Assembly: GCA_902628965.1 (NCBI GenBank)
Contig: CACOPB010000001.1
Span: 62,001 to 126,000 of the forward strand
DNA: 64,000 nucleotides
Direction of reading: 5' to 3'
Source of the DNA: an uncultured Pelagibacteraceae bacterium
GTDB taxonomy: Bacteria; Pseudomonadota; Alphaproteobacteria; Pelagibacterales; Pelagibacteraceae
Under the pieces are notes generated by a model. It searched no databases and had not been told where the DNA came from. It saw only the letters and a program-made list of their open reading frames with translations. Each line of letters begins with the position of its first letter. Position 1 is the stretch's first letter. A program made the position numbers and the translations under genes. Of this stretch, positions 34,964 to 44,694 are shown one piece after another.

Positions 34964-35965
34964 ATGAAACCCTTAGACAAAATAATAACTTGTAAAGATA
35001 CCTCGTTTAAACCTATATGGATAATGAGACAAGCAGGAAGATATCTACCAGAATTTAGAAAAATCAGAAAAGAAAATCCTGATTTTATTAGTTTGTGTTT
35101 AAATGACGATTTGTCTTCAGAAATAACTCTGCAGCCTTTAAAAAGATTTAATCTGGACGCTGCAATAATTTTTTCAGATATTTTAATGCTGCCATATGGG
35201 TTAGGTCAGAAAGTGGAATTTGAAAAAAACTTTGGACCTAAATTAGGAAAATTAAACTTAAACGAGATTACAAAAATAGATGATGTTGACTTTGTAGAAA
35301 AAATACATCGTGTATATAAAGCAATAAAAAAAGTTAGCTCAGACGCTAGCTTGAAAAATAAAAATACTATAGGTTTTGTTGGTGCTCCATGGACGTTGTT
35401 GGTTTATATGATTAATCAACAATCCCCTAAAAAAGATTTGAAAAAAGATTTTTTCAGAGACGAATCTTTAATAAATAGAGTTTTATTAATTATTGAAAAA
35501 TTCTTAAAAGTTCATATTAAAAATCAAATTGATAATGGAGCAAACATAATTCAAATATTTGACAGCTGGGCAGGTTTGCTAGAGGAAAAAAATCTACCTA
35601 ATTATATTTATTCTCCAACACTTAATTTAGTTAATTATACAAAATCTCTAAATGTGCCGGTGATATGTTTTCCTAGAGAAATTAAAAATTATAAAGAATT
35701 TTGTGATATTGTTAAGCCTGATGCAATTAGTATTGATTATAATGTAAATCCACAAAAGATACTAGGCGAAGTAGACATTCCTATACAAGGAGGAATGGAT
35801 CCAAAAATTTTGCTAACAGACAAAGAAACATTAAAAAAAGAAGCTTCAAAATACCTCGATATTTTTAAAGATCATCCGTATATATTTAATTTAGGACATG
35901 GGGTACTTCCAGAAACGGACCCTAATATGTTTGATTACTTAGTAAAAACAGTAAAAAATTATTAA
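34964..35965 (+). CDS. hemE: Uroporphyrinogen decarboxylase
   Basis: Decarboxylates uroporphyrinogen III to coproporphyrinogen III. The 333-residue protein has the substrate-binding 'KPIWIMRQAGRYLPEFR', 'AAIIFSDILMLPYGLG' with the catalytic Asp, 'GFVGAPWTLLVYM' and 'GHGVLPETDP'. It is the first gene rightward from the probable origin, followed after one base by hemH and then hemG, so three late heme genes sit together at the origin. Confidence 0.97.
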   Translation: MKPLDKIITCKDTSFKPIWIMRQAGRYLPEFRKIRKENPDFISLCLNDDLSSEITLQPLKRFNLDAAIIFSDILMLPYGLGQKVEFEKNFGPKLGKLNLNEITKIDDVDFVEKIHRVYKAIKKVSSDASLKNKNTIGFVGAPWTLLVYMINQQSPKKDLKKDFFRDESLINRVLLIIEKFLKVHIKNQIDNGANIIQIFDSWAGLLEEKNLPNYIYSPTLNLVNYTKSLNVPVICFPREIKNYKEFCDIVKPDAISIDYNVNPQKILGEVDIPIQGGMDPKILLTDKETLKKEASKYLDIFKDHPYIFNLGHGVLPETDPNMFDYLVKTVKNY

Positions 35966-35966
35966 T

Positions 35967-37085
35967 ATGAATCAAATTTACACACACCCAAAAAGAAAAA
36001 CAAAAGTTGTATTTGTTCAACTTGGATCTCCTTCTGAGCCTACAGCTAAAGCATTAAGAAAATATCTTAGAAAATTCTTAGGAGACCCAAGAGTGATTGA
36101 CATAAATCCTTGGTTATGGAAAATAATTTTAAACTTTTTTGTATTGCCTTTCAGGCCCAAAAAATCTGCAAAACTTTATGCAAGAATTTGGGACGGAAAT
36201 AGCTTTCCTCTGATTACAAATACAAGAGAGTTTACCAACAACGTAAGAGAAGAATTAAAGAAAATTGACCCCGAGGGGCATGTTGAGGTAAACCACGCTT
36301 TTCTTCTATCTCCTCCATATGTAAGTGAAGTTTACGATAGCTGGGAAAATGATTTAAAAAAAGGTGTTGGGGCAACAAAACTGCTGGTTATACCAATGTT
36401 CCCTCAATATTCTGAAAGCACAATAGCTTCAGGAATAGACGCACTAGCAAAGGAATTATCAAAAAGAGTTAAGATCCCAACTTTTGAGGTTATTACAAAT
36501 TTTCACAGAACACATGCGTTTATAGATAACTCTGTGAGACAAGTTGATTCTAAAATTAATGAGCTACAACAAGAAGGAAAAAAAATTGATAACCTAATAA
36601 TCACTTTTCATGGTATGCAAAAAAGAAGAATAGTTAATAAAGGCGATGATTATTACAGGCACTGTTACGAAACGTTTTGTCTTATAACAAATAATCTGAA
36701 AAATATTAATCCAAAACAATGCATGATGAGTTTTCAAAGCCGTTTTGGATCTGAGGAGTGGATAACACCTTACACTGAAGACGTAGTGAAAAAGTTAATT
36801 ACTGAAGGAAAAAAAGAAATAGCAATATACTCTCCAAGTTTTGTTGCCGATTGTTTAGAAACTACTGACGAACTAGGTCATGAACTTGTAAATGAAGCCA
36901 AAGATTGGGGGGGAAATATATATCCAATAGAATGTTTAAACGCTAAAGAGGATTGGTGTAGAGACTTTGCACAATATACACTTACACAGGCAGAGGGTTC
37001 GGCGCAAGATAAAGAGGATATAGAATATCAGTTAGATAAAAAATTTTATGAGAAAATGCCACAGCAAGTGATGAATAAATCATAA
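35967..37085 (+). CDS. hemH: Ferrochelatase
   Basis: Inserts Fe2+ into protoporphyrin IX. The 372-residue protein has 'VVFVQLGSPSEPTAKALRKYL' (cited in part), 'LRKFLGDPRVID', 'IPMFPQYSEST', the catalytic His in 'LIITFHGMQKRRI', 'SFQSRFGSEEWI' and 'SFVADCLETTDELGHE'. These are the standard HemH landmarks. It lies between hemE (1-base gap) and hemG (12-base gap). Confidence 0.97.
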   Translation: MNQIYTHPKRKTKVVFVQLGSPSEPTAKALRKYLRKFLGDPRVIDINPWLWKIILNFFVLPFRPKKSAKLYARIWDGNSFPLITNTREFTNNVREELKKIDPEGHVEVNHAFLLSPPYVSEVYDSWENDLKKGVGATKLLVIPMFPQYSESTIASGIDALAKELSKRVKIPTFEVITNFHRTHAFIDNSVRQVDSKINELQQEGKKIDNLIITFHGMQKRRIVNKGDDYYRHCYETFCLITNNLKNINPKQCMMSFQSRFGSEEWITPYTEDVVKKLITEGKKEIAIYSPSFVADCLETTDELGHELVNEAKDWGGNIYPIECLNAKEDWCRDFAQYTLTQAEGSAQDKEDIEYQLDKKFYEKMPQQVMNKS

Positions 37086-37097
37086 AACTATTAAAAT

Positions 37098-37625
37098 ATG
37101 TCTAAATTTTTAATTATCTATTCAACTACAGACGGTCATACAAAAATAATTTGTGAAAGAATAAAAAATTTTCTAACTGATGATAATTTAGTAGAGCTTC
37201 TTTCCTTAGAGGATTCTAAAAAAGTAGACCTGTTTAATTTTGAAAAAATTATAATCGGTGCCAGCATTCGATATGGCAAACATTCTAAAGAACTTTACAA
37301 ATTTATTAATTTAAACAAAAACATTTTAGATCAAAAAAAGAGTGCTTTTTTTTCAGTTAATGTTGTTGCAAGAAAATTAGAAAAAAGTACAGCCGAAACA
37401 AATCCCTATATTAATAAGTTTTTGAAAATATCTAAATGGAAACCAAATAAAATAAGCGTGTTTGCTGGCAAGGTTGATTACCCTAATTACAATTTTTTTG
37501 ATAAATACATAATTAAATTTATTATGTTCATTACCAATGGCCCCACAGACACCTCCCAATCATATGAATTTACAGATTGGTCAAAAGTTGATGATTTTTC
37601 TAAAGAGCTTAGAAATAATTATTAA
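37098..37625 (+). CDS. hemG: Protoporphyrinogen oxidase, flavodoxin type
   Basis: HemG oxidises protoporphyrinogen IX to protoporphyrin IX, passing electrons to the quinone pool. The 175-residue flavodoxin-like protein has the FMN loop 'IYSTTDGHTKII', 'IIGASIRYGKHS', 'FFSVNVVARKLEKSTAETN' with the long insertion that distinguishes HemG from flavodoxins, and 'GPTDTSQSYEFTDW'. These match E. coli HemG closely. Alphaproteobacteria typically use HemJ instead, so its presence, exactly beside hemH, suggests replacement by transfer. Confidence 0.93.
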   Translation: MSKFLIIYSTTDGHTKIICERIKNFLTDDNLVELLSLEDSKKVDLFNFEKIIIGASIRYGKHSKELYKFINLNKNILDQKKSAFFSVNVVARKLEKSTAETNPYINKFLKISKWKPNKISVFAGKVDYPNYNFFDKYIIKFIMFITNGPTDTSQSYEFTDWSKVDDFSKELRNNY

Positions 37626-37710
37626 AAATGCTTAAAAAACCTTTATTTTACTTATTTTTTTTATATTTTACTAACTGTCTTGTAATACTTTAAAGAGTAT
37701 ATATATTAGT

Positions 37711-37732
37711 CTTATCTGATAAGTCCTTATCA
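37711..37732. repeat. Alternating CTTATC / GATAAG half-sites in the rho leader
   Basis: Three half-sites stand in alternating orientation: CTTATC (37711-37716), GATAAG (37718-37723) and CTTATC (37726-37731), ending 12 bases before the rho ATG. The middle element can pair with either neighbour. This could be an operator or two competing small hairpins; rho is autoregulated in other bacteria. Confidence 0.5.
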
Positions 37733-37743
37733 AAATTATAATC

Positions 37744-39012
37744 ATGAACATTCAAGAACTAAAACTAAAATCATCTGAACAGCTCATTACCCAAGCAGAA
37801 GAACTTGGAATAGAAAATGCTAGCACATTAAGAAAACAGGAAATATTATTTGCAATTCTTAAGAAGGTTGCTGAAAAAGAGGAAATAACCGGCGTTGGTG
37901 TATTGCAATTATTACAAGATGGATTCGGTTTTCTTAGAGCAATGGAGTCAAATTACCTTCCAGGACCAGATGACATATATGTAAGCCCAAGTCAGATCAG
38001 AAAGTTTGGATTAAGAACTGGAGATACAGTTGAGGGACCAGTTAGAGCTCCCAAAGAAGGAGAAAGATATTTCGCTTTACTACAGGTAAGCAAAATAAAT
38101 TTTGAGGAACCAGAAAAAGCGAGACATAAAATTGCATTTGATAATCTTACTCCTTTATACCCTGACAAGCAGTTAGTGATGGAAGTTGAAACAACTAAAG
38201 TTGAAAAAAAACCAGATCTTACCCCAAGATTAATTGACCTAGTTAGCCCAATTGGAAAAGGGCAGAGGTCTATAATTATTTCTCCACCAAAAGCTGGAAA
38301 AACAATGATCTTACAAAGTATTGCGAACTCGATAGCAAAAAATTATCCCGAATGTTACCTAATGGTTCTTTTGATTGATGAGCGTCCTGAAGAAGTTACT
38401 GATATGCAAAGAACCGTAAAAGGTGAAGTAATTAGCTCTACTTTTGATGAACCAGCTCAAAGGCACGTAGCAGTTGCTGAAATGGTTATTGAAAAAGCCA
38501 AAAGATTAACAGAGCATAAAAAAGACGTTATTATTTTATTAGACTCTATAACAAGATTAGGAAGAGCCTATAACGCAGTTATACCAAGCTCAGGCAAGGT
38601 TCTTACAGGAGGTGTTGACGCAAATGCACTTCAGAGACCAAAAAGATTTTTTGGAGCAGCAAGAAACATTGAAGAAGGCGGTTCGTTAACAATTATTTCT
38701 ACAGCTTTAATTGACACAGGAAGTAGAATGGATGAAGTAATTTTTGAAGAATTTAAAGGAACAGGTAATAGTGAAACAATACTAGATAGAAAAATTGCTG
38801 ATAAAAGAATATATCCAGCTATTGATATAACAAAATCAGGCACAAGAAGAGAAGAATTATTATTTGATAAAAATGATTTACAAAAAATGAACGTGCTTAG
38901 AAGAATAATCGCTCCAATGGGAACCATGGATGCAATTGAGTTTATAAACTCAAAATTAAAAGACACAAAAAATAATGCTGAGTTTTTTAACTCAATGAAT
39001 AAACCAGCATAA
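37744..39012 (+). CDS. rho: Transcription termination factor Rho
   Basis: The hexameric RNA helicase that ends transcripts. The 422-residue protein has the Rho N-terminal helical domain, the RNA-binding cold-shock-like part with '[20 protein letters not shown]' (cited), Walker A '[11 protein letters not shown]' (Lys186), the Q-loop '[15 protein letters not shown]', and '[17 protein letters not shown]' in the R-loop region. The start is followed immediately by the conserved '[10 protein letters not shown]'. Because few intrinsic terminators are visible in this window, Rho probably ends most operons here. The leader carries alternating repeats. Confidence 0.97.
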   Translation: MNIQELKLKSSEQLITQAEELGIENASTLRKQEILFAILKKVAEKEEITGVGVLQLLQDGFGFLRAMESNYLPGPDDIYVSPSQIRKFGLRTGDTVEGPVRAPKEGERYFALLQVSKINFEEPEKARHKIAFDNLTPLYPDKQLVMEVETTKVEKKPDLTPRLIDLVSPIGKGQRSIIISPPKAGKTMILQSIANSIAKNYPECYLMVLLIDERPEEVTDMQRTVKGEVISSTFDEPAQRHVAVAEMVIEKAKRLTEHKKDVIILLDSITRLGRAYNAVIPSSGKVLTGGVDANALQRPKRFFGAARNIEEGGSLTIISTALIDTGSRMDEVIFEEFKGTGNSETILDRKIADKRIYPAIDITKSGTRREELLFDKNDLQKMNVLRRIIAPMGTMDAIEFINSKLKDTKNNAEFFNSMNKPA

Positions 39013-39071
39013 TAATTAATCATCACAATTAAAGTTTTACAGGTACCTTAATTTGAAGCTATAATCTTCAA

Positions 39072-40403
39072 ATGACAATTTATGCTTTATCAAGTGGACC
39101 CGGGGTATCTGGTATTGCTGTTGTAAGAATTTCAGGACAAGAAACCGCTAAAGCAATTGAATTACTAACTGGCAAAAATGTTCCAAAACCAAGAGTAGCA
39201 ACTCTCCGAAAAATCAATAAAATCAACACTTCTGAGCTAATTGATGAAGGCATAATACTTTGGTTTCCTGGGCCTGAGAGCTACACAGGTGAAGATATGG
39301 CCGAAATACAGGTGCATGGAAGTAAGGCCGTAATTGATGCTCTTCACACTTCTATTTCAAAAATTAAAAATTGCCGGCTAGCAGAACCAGGTGAGTTTAC
39401 TAAACTTGCATTTCAAAATGGAAAAATAAATTTGCTTAAAGCTGAGAGTATTGCTGATTTAATTTCATCGGAAACTGAAATTCAAAGACAACAAGCAATT
39501 AAGATTATGAATGGAAAATCAGCAGATCAATTTAATTTTTTAAGAGAAAAACTTTTGAAAATTTTATCACACGTTGAAGCTAAAATAGATTTTCCAGATG
39601 AGGATTTGCCAAATGATATTTTAGAAGAAATTAAAAAAAGTTCTGATGATGTTTTAAAAAATATTGAAAAAATTTTAAATGATAAAAAGGTTGGAGAAAG
39701 AATAAGAGAAGGTTTTAAGATTGCAATTCTTGGACCTACAAATGCAGGTAAATCTAGTCTACTAAATCATCTATCAAATAGAGATGTTGCAATAGTTTCA
39801 GAGGTTGCAGGAACAACAAGAGATGTAATTGAAACTCATCTTAGTATAGAAGGTTATCCAGTAATTATATCTGACACTGCAGGCATAAGAGACTCTAAAG
39901 ATGAAATAGAGAAAAAAGGTATTAAATTATCTTTAAATAGAGCCGAAGAAGCTGATTTAAAGCTTGTAGTGGTAGATGCAAAAAGCCTTGATTTTACTGA
40001 TGTTTTGAAGAATTTATTAGATGAAAATGCGATTTTGGTTATAAATAAATCAGATCTATTGGAGGGAGATATAGATTCTGAGATTAAAAAATTAAATCAT
40101 GTATTAATTTCAATTAAAGAAAATTTAAATATTGATGAATTAATTTCAAAAATAAAAAATAATTTAAAAAATAAATTTATGACAACCGATGATATTTTTA
40201 TTACTAGAGAACGACACAGACAACATCTTGAACAGTGTTTAGAGCATCTTAATGATTTTAATAAAAAAAATGATATTGAAGATTTTGATAAAGCTGCGGA
40301 AGATTTAAGATTAGCCACTAGGCATCTTGGTATGATTGTTGGAAAAGTCGATGTAGAGGAGATATTAGGCAGTATTTTCAACGATTTTTGTATAGGTAAA
40401 TAA
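39072..40403 (+). CDS. mnmE: tRNA modification GTPase MnmE
   Basis: With MnmG, MnmE adds the carboxymethylaminomethyl group to U34 of certain tRNAs. The 443-residue protein has the N-terminal THF-binding domain ('TIYALSSGPGVSGIAVVRIS'), helical domain, G1 loop GPTNAGKSS (221-229), G2/G3 'VAGTTRDVI' and 'DTAGIRDS', G4 'NKSD', and the C-terminal Cys in 'FCIGK'. mnmG follows 117 bases downstream, the usual origin-proximal order. Confidence 0.97.
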   Translation: MTIYALSSGPGVSGIAVVRISGQETAKAIELLTGKNVPKPRVATLRKINKINTSELIDEGIILWFPGPESYTGEDMAEIQVHGSKAVIDALHTSISKIKNCRLAEPGEFTKLAFQNGKINLLKAESIADLISSETEIQRQQAIKIMNGKSADQFNFLREKLLKILSHVEAKIDFPDEDLPNDILEEIKKSSDDVLKNIEKILNDKKVGERIREGFKIAILGPTNAGKSSLLNHLSNRDVAIVSEVAGTTRDVIETHLSIEGYPVIISDTAGIRDSKDEIEKKGIKLSLNRAEEADLKLVVVDAKSLDFTDVLKNLLDENAILVINKSDLLEGDIDSEIKKLNHVLISIKENLNIDELISKIKNNLKNKFMTTDDIFITRERHRQHLEQCLEHLNDFNKKNDIEDFDKAAEDLRLATRHLGMIVGKVDVEEILGSIFNDFCIGK

Positions 40404-40520
40404 TACCCCTTTTTCCTTGATTTTAGGCCTTTTTTTACTAAAAAACGTTGATAATTATAGCTTATTTAAGCAAAAATATACGGATCTTGTAAATATAATA
40501 ATCAGTTATAAATTTAGCTT
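40404..40520 (+). promoter_or_regulatory. Intergenic region before mnmG with possible -10
   Basis: This 117-base gap contains a TATAAT at 40494-40499, placed about 21 bases before the mnmG ATG, but no good -35 at standard spacing. T-runs at 40411-40440 are not preceded by a stable hairpin, so no intrinsic terminator for mnmE is called. Confidence 0.4.
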
Positions 40521-42392
40521 ATGAAAAATGATTTATCATTTGATGTTGTTGTAATAGGTGGCGGTCATGCTGGTTGTGAAGCGGCAGCAGCTTCTGCCCG
40601 ATTAGGTATTAACACCGCTTTGTATACTCATAAAATAGAAACAATTGGAGAGATGTCTTGTAATCCAGCAATAGGTGGTTTGGGCAAAGGTCATTTAGTA
40701 AGAGAAATAGATGCTCTAGATGGTGTTATGGGAGAGGTTGCAGATAAATCGGGTATCCAATTTAGACTATTAAATAGAAGCAGAGGACCAGCAGTAAGAG
40801 GACCTAGAACTCAATCTGACAGATCATTATATCGAAAATATATGCAAGAAAAACTTGTAAATTACTGTAATTTAAGCATTTTTTCTGATCCAGTAGTAAA
40901 GTTTATTTTTAAAAAAAACACAATAACTGGCTTTATAACTAAAGAAGGTAAAAAAGTTTTATGTTCAAAGCTAATACTCACAACGGGCACTTTTTTAAAT
41001 GGTTTGATACATATAGGTAATGAAAGAACACCCGCTGGAAGATATGATGAGAAACCTTCAACAGGATTAAGTGAACAATTAGAAAAATACAATTTTAAAA
41101 TAGGAAGATTAAAAACAGGAACCCCTCCCCGACTTGACTCAAGAACAATTAATTATGAAAATTTAGAAGAACAGTTTGCAGACGATGATCCTTATTTTTT
41201 TTCTTTTTTAACTAAAAAAAATATTAACAAACAAGTTTCATGTCGTATGACTTATACGAACAATAAGGTTCATAAAATTATTGAAAAAAACTTATCTAAA
41301 AGTGCTATGTACTCTGGTAGCATAAAAGGTGTTGGACCTAGATACTGCCCATCCATTGAAGACAAGATAGTAAAATTTGCTGATAAGGGTCGACATCAGA
41401 TATTTTTAGAGCCAGAGGGGCTAAATGATCATACAATTTACCCAAATGGAATCTCCACATCACTTCCAGCTGATGTTCAGCAAGAAATATGTAATAATAT
41501 CAATGGTTTAGAAAATGTATCCATTATAAGACCAGGATATGCCATTGAATATGACTATATAGATCCGAGGGAGCTATTTTTAACACTTGAAACTAAGAAG
41601 ATAAGCAACCTTTACCTTGCTGGTCAGATTAACGGTACAACAGGATATGAGGAAGCTGCTGCACAAGGGCTTATAGCAGGAATTAATGCTGGGTTGTCTG
41701 TTAAAAAATTAGAACCATTCATACTTGATAGATCCGATGCTTATATTGGAGTAATGATTGATGATTTGGTGACTAAAGGAGTAGCTGAGCCATACCGTAT
41801 GTTTACATCAAGAGCGGAATATCGATTGAGTTTGCGATCTGATAATGCTGATCAAAGATTAACTGCAAAGGGAATAGAAATTGGTTTAATAGGCGATGAG
41901 AGAAAAGCCATATATATGAGTAAATTTGAACAAATCAGTCAAATAAATATTAAAATGAGAGACTCCAAGATTTCACCATCTAAAGCAGAGAAATTTGGAA
42001 TAAAAATAGCAAAAGATGGAATATTAAGATCATCTAGCGAAGTTTTAACTCAAAAAGGTGTAAATATGAATAAAATTAGGGAAATATGGTCTGATATCCC
42101 TTTTTTTAGCAAAGAAATTGATGAACAAGTTGAAATTAACGCTCATTACAGCGGATATTTAAAGAAACAAAAAGCAGATATTTTGGCATTTAAGAGGGAT
42201 GAAAACCTAATTATCCCAGATAAAATAAATTATGACGGCCTATCAGGTTTATCTAATGAGGTAAAAGCAAAATTTAAAAAAATAAAGCCAAAAACTATGG
42301 GTCAAGCTCTAAGAATCGACGGAATAACTCCTGCCGCTGTATATATTTTGTTGTCACATGTCAAAAGAAAGTCTATTAAGCATATAGCTTAA
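40521..42392 (+). CDS. mnmG: tRNA uridine-5-carboxymethylaminomethyl modification enzyme MnmG
   Basis: FAD-dependent partner of MnmE. The 623-residue protein has the FAD motif '[20 protein letters not shown]', '[20 protein letters not shown]', 'LKTGTPPRL', '[11 protein letters not shown]' with the catalytic Cys, '[14 protein letters not shown]' and the C-terminal '[15 protein letters not shown]'. Length and motifs are normal. The stop shares a base with the rsmG ATG (TAATG). Confidence 0.97.
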   Translation: MKNDLSFDVVVIGGGHAGCEAAAASARLGINTALYTHKIETIGEMSCNPAIGGLGKGHLVREIDALDGVMGEVADKSGIQFRLLNRSRGPAVRGPRTQSDRSLYRKYMQEKLVNYCNLSIFSDPVVKFIFKKNTITGFITKEGKKVLCSKLILTTGTFLNGLIHIGNERTPAGRYDEKPSTGLSEQLEKYNFKIGRLKTGTPPRLDSRTINYENLEEQFADDDPYFFSFLTKKNINKQVSCRMTYTNNKVHKIIEKNLSKSAMYSGSIKGVGPRYCPSIEDKIVKFADKGRHQIFLEPEGLNDHTIYPNGISTSLPADVQQEICNNINGLENVSIIRPGYAIEYDYIDPRELFLTLETKKISNLYLAGQINGTTGYEEAAAQGLIAGINAGLSVKKLEPFILDRSDAYIGVMIDDLVTKGVAEPYRMFTSRAEYRLSLRSDNADQRLTAKGIEIGLIGDERKAIYMSKFEQISQINIKMRDSKISPSKAEKFGIKIAKDGILRSSSEVLTQKGVNMNKIREIWSDIPFFSKEIDEQVEINAHYSGYLKKQKADILAFKRDENLIIPDKINYDGLSGLSNEVKAKFKKIKPKTMGQALRIDGITPAAVYILLSHVKRKSIKHIA

Positions 42393-43036
42393 TGGATCAA
42401 GAAATTTTAAATTATTATTCTAGAATCAATCACTTAAATGTTTCACGTGAAACATATTTGGACTTTGAAAACTATATATCCATGATTCTTGAAAAAAATA
42501 AAAAAATCAACATAATCAGCCAAAATACAGCATCAAAAAAAGCTATAATTGAACGTCATATAGTAGATTCTGCACAAATTATTGATTTTGTTGATTTAAA
42601 TAGCAATACAACCACAGATATAGGTTCAGGAGGGGGTATGCCTGGGATAATCGTGGCAATTATACTAAAAAATATGAAAAACAACATGAATGTGCACCTT
42701 TATGAAAAAAGTTACCATAAAAGCCATTTTTTAAAGGAAGTTTCAAAAAAATTAAATTTGAACACAAAGGTTTTTCAAAAAAATATTTTTGAAATAAAAA
42801 ATTTAGAAACAGGAACAATAATGTCTAGAGCATTTAAACCAATGCCTGTGGTTTTAGATTTAGTATATGAAAATTTTTCAAAATATAAAAATTTAATTTT
42901 TTTTATGGGGAAGAGTGGAAAACAAATTTTTGAAAATTCTAAAAAAAAGTGGAAACTTGAGTATATAGAAAAAAAAAGTTTAACAAGCACAGACTCATTT
43001 TTAATAAATATCAAAAAAATTAAAAAAAAAAATTAA
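42392..43036 (+). CDS. rsmG: 16S rRNA (guanine527-N7)-methyltransferase
   Basis: RsmG (GidB) methylates G527 in 16S rRNA. The 214-residue protein has 'KINIISQNT', 'ERHIVDSAQI', the SAM-binding 'TDIGSGGGMPGIIVAII' and 'IMSRAFKPMP'. Codons 16-21 (N-V-S-R-E-T) coincide with a perfect parS sequence, so this stretch is under double selection. The gene starts on the last base of the mnmG stop, and parA follows 21 bases later. Confidence 0.95.
   Translation: MDQEILNYYSRINHLNVSRETYLDFENYISMILEKNKKINIISQNTASKKAIIERHIVDSAQIIDFVDLNSNTTTDIGSGGGMPGIIVAIILKNMKNNMNVHLYEKSYHKSHFLKEVSKKLNLNTKVFQKNIFEIKNLETGTIMSRAFKPMPVVLDLVYENFSKYKNLIFFMGKSGKQIFENSKKKWKLEYIEKKSLTSTDSFLINIKKIKKKN
42439..42454. promoter_or_regulatory. 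parS centromere site inside rsmG
   Basis: TGTTTCACGTGAAACA is a perfect 16-base palindrome identical to the consensus parS recognised by chromosomal ParB. It lies in codons 16-21 of rsmG, about 1.4 kb before parB and 7.5 kb from the proposed origin. I saw no second copy in the window. Confidence 0.95.
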
Positions 43037-43057
43037 AAGGATTATAAATAAATTTAA

Positions 43058-43852
43058 ATGCAAATTGTTTCAGTCATAAATCAAAAGGGTGGGGTCGGAA
43101 AAACTACTACGGTGATAAATCTTGCAGCTGGTTTATCTCAAATAGATAAAAAAATTTTAGTAATTGACTTGGATCCGCAGGGTAACGCTACCACAGGTTT
43201 GGGATTATCCAATATGGAAAACTCAAGTGATACAATTTATGGAGTGTTGAATGGGACTAGAGAAATTAGTGACGTGATTAAAAAAACTCAGTTTGAAAAC
43301 TTAGATATTATCACATCTAATGTAGATCTATCGGGATTAGAAGTAGAGACGGCTGATGATAGTAACAGGGCTTTTATACTAAAGACTAAATTAGCCGCAT
43401 ATTTAAACGATTCTAGAGGATTATATGATTATGTTTTGATAGATTGCCCACCTTCATTGAGCTTGTTGACAGTAATGGCACTTGTAAGCTCAAACTCACT
43501 ATTGGTGCCACTTCAGACTGAATTTTTTGCTTTAGAAGGTTTAACTCAGCTTATGAAAACAATCGAAAGGATAAAAGTAAGTTTAAATCCAGAATTGAAA
43601 ATCAGGGGTATTCTTTTAACTATGTATGACAAAAGAAATAAGCTTTCATCACAGGTTGAGAAAGAAGCTAGGGATTATTTTAATGAAAAAGTTTATTCAA
43701 CTGTAATACCAAGGAATGTTAGATTGTCAGAAGCACCTTCGCATGGTATGCCAGTGTTAATCTATGACAAAACATGCCCAGGAAGTAAATCTTATTTTAG
43801 TTTTACTAGTGAGTTTATTAGTCAAGAGTCAAAAATTGGGAGTGCTGCTTAG
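43058..43852 (+). CDS. parA: Chromosome partitioning protein ParA
   Basis: The ATPase that moves ParB-parS complexes. The 264-residue protein has the deviant Walker A KGGVGKTTT (residues 10-18), 'VLVIDLDPQGNATTG'-type 'ILVIDLDPQGNATTG', and Walker B 'YVLIDCPPSLSLLTVMAL', plus 'LVPLQTEFFALEGLTQL'. It is a Soj-type protein without an N-terminal helix-turn-helix. Its TAG stop shares its last base with the parB GTG. Confidence 0.97.
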   Translation: MQIVSVINQKGGVGKTTTVINLAAGLSQIDKKILVIDLDPQGNATTGLGLSNMENSSDTIYGVLNGTREISDVIKKTQFENLDIITSNVDLSGLEVETADDSNRAFILKTKLAAYLNDSRGLYDYVLIDCPPSLSLLTVMALVSSNSLLVPLQTEFFALEGLTQLMKTIERIKVSLNPELKIRGILLTMYDKRNKLSSQVEKEARDYFNEKVYSTVIPRNVRLSEAPSHGMPVLIYDKTCPGSKSYFSFTSEFISQESKIGSAA

Positions 43853-44694
43853 TGGATAAAATTAAAAAAGGGTTGGGTAGAGGTCTATCATCGTTGATTG
43901 GAGAAACCAAAAATGAGATTCAAAAAAATCAAGTATCAATTGGTGACCTGGTCCCAAATAAGTATCAACCAAGGAAAATATTTGATGATGCAAGTTTAGA
44001 AGATTTAACCAATTCGATTAAAGAAAGAGGAATGATACAGCCTATAATTGTTAGAAATTTAAATAATGATAAAGCAAAGTTTGAAATAATTGCAGGCGAG
44101 AGAAGATGGCTAGCAGCACAAAGAGCTGGTCATCACAATGTACCAGTTGTCATCACGGAAGCAGATGATTTAAAATCTTTAGAATTTGCTATTGTAGAAA
44201 ATGTTCAAAGGCATGACCTAAATCCTCTTGAAGAAGCACAAGGGTATAAACGATTAATAGATGAATTTTCTTATGATCAAGAAAAAGTCTCAAAATTCAT
44301 CGGAAAAAGCAGGAGCCATATAACCAATTCTTTGCGTCTCCTTACTTTACCCGATGATGTAATTAAATTAATTGAAACTCAAAAATTAACGGCAGGACAT
44401 GCAAAAGTTCTGGTAGGCTTAGAAAATGCAAGTTTTGTAGCATCAAAAATTATTGAAAAAAAACTTTCTGTTAGGCAAGCAGAAAATTTTGTTAAAATAT
44501 TTAAAAATAAAAAACAAAAATCTCGAATTTCCAAAGACTCTAATATTATTGCATTAGAATTATCTATTTCAAACAAAATAGGTTTAAACGTCGACATACA
44601 AAATAATAAAAGAAATAAGGGTAAAATAAGTTTTGAATATAAAGATTTAGATCAATTAAATAAGATTATTGATATTATTAAATCTAATTATTAG
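43852..44694 (+). CDS. parB: Chromosome partitioning protein ParB
   Basis: ParB binds parS and spreads along DNA as a CTPase clamp. The 280-residue protein starts with GTG overlapping the parA stop and opens 'KKGLGRGLSSLIG'. It has 'PNKYQPRKIFDD', the CTP-binding 'EIIAGERRWLAAQRAG' and 'ENVQRHDLNPLEEAQGYKRL', the HTH region 'KVSKFIGKSRSHITNSLRLL', and a C-terminal dimerisation part. Its 3' end overlaps holA on the other strand by 11 bases. Confidence 0.96.
   Translation: MDKIKKGLGRGLSSLIGETKNEIQKNQVSIGDLVPNKYQPRKIFDDASLEDLTNSIKERGMIQPIIVRNLNNDKAKFEIIAGERRWLAAQRAGHHNVPVVITEADDLKSLEFAIVENVQRHDLNPLEEAQGYKRLIDEFSYDQEKVSKFIGKSRSHITNSLRLLTLPDDVIKLIETQKLTAGHAKVLVGLENASFVASKIIEKKLSVRQAENFVKIFKNKKQKSRISKDSNIIALELSISNKIGLNVDIQNNKRNKGKISFEYKDLDQLNKIIDIIKSNY

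Noticed and set aside
37628..37693. A 21-codon ORF with a hydrophobic stretch and a Cys between hemG and rho, looking like a mini-lipoprotein.
   Set aside because: The residues before the Cys do not form a lipobox, there is no ribosome-binding site, and the stretch overlaps the likely rho promoter region. Chance in T-rich DNA is likelier.
40404..40450. T-runs after mnmE as an intrinsic terminator.
   Set aside because: No stable inverted repeat precedes the T-runs.
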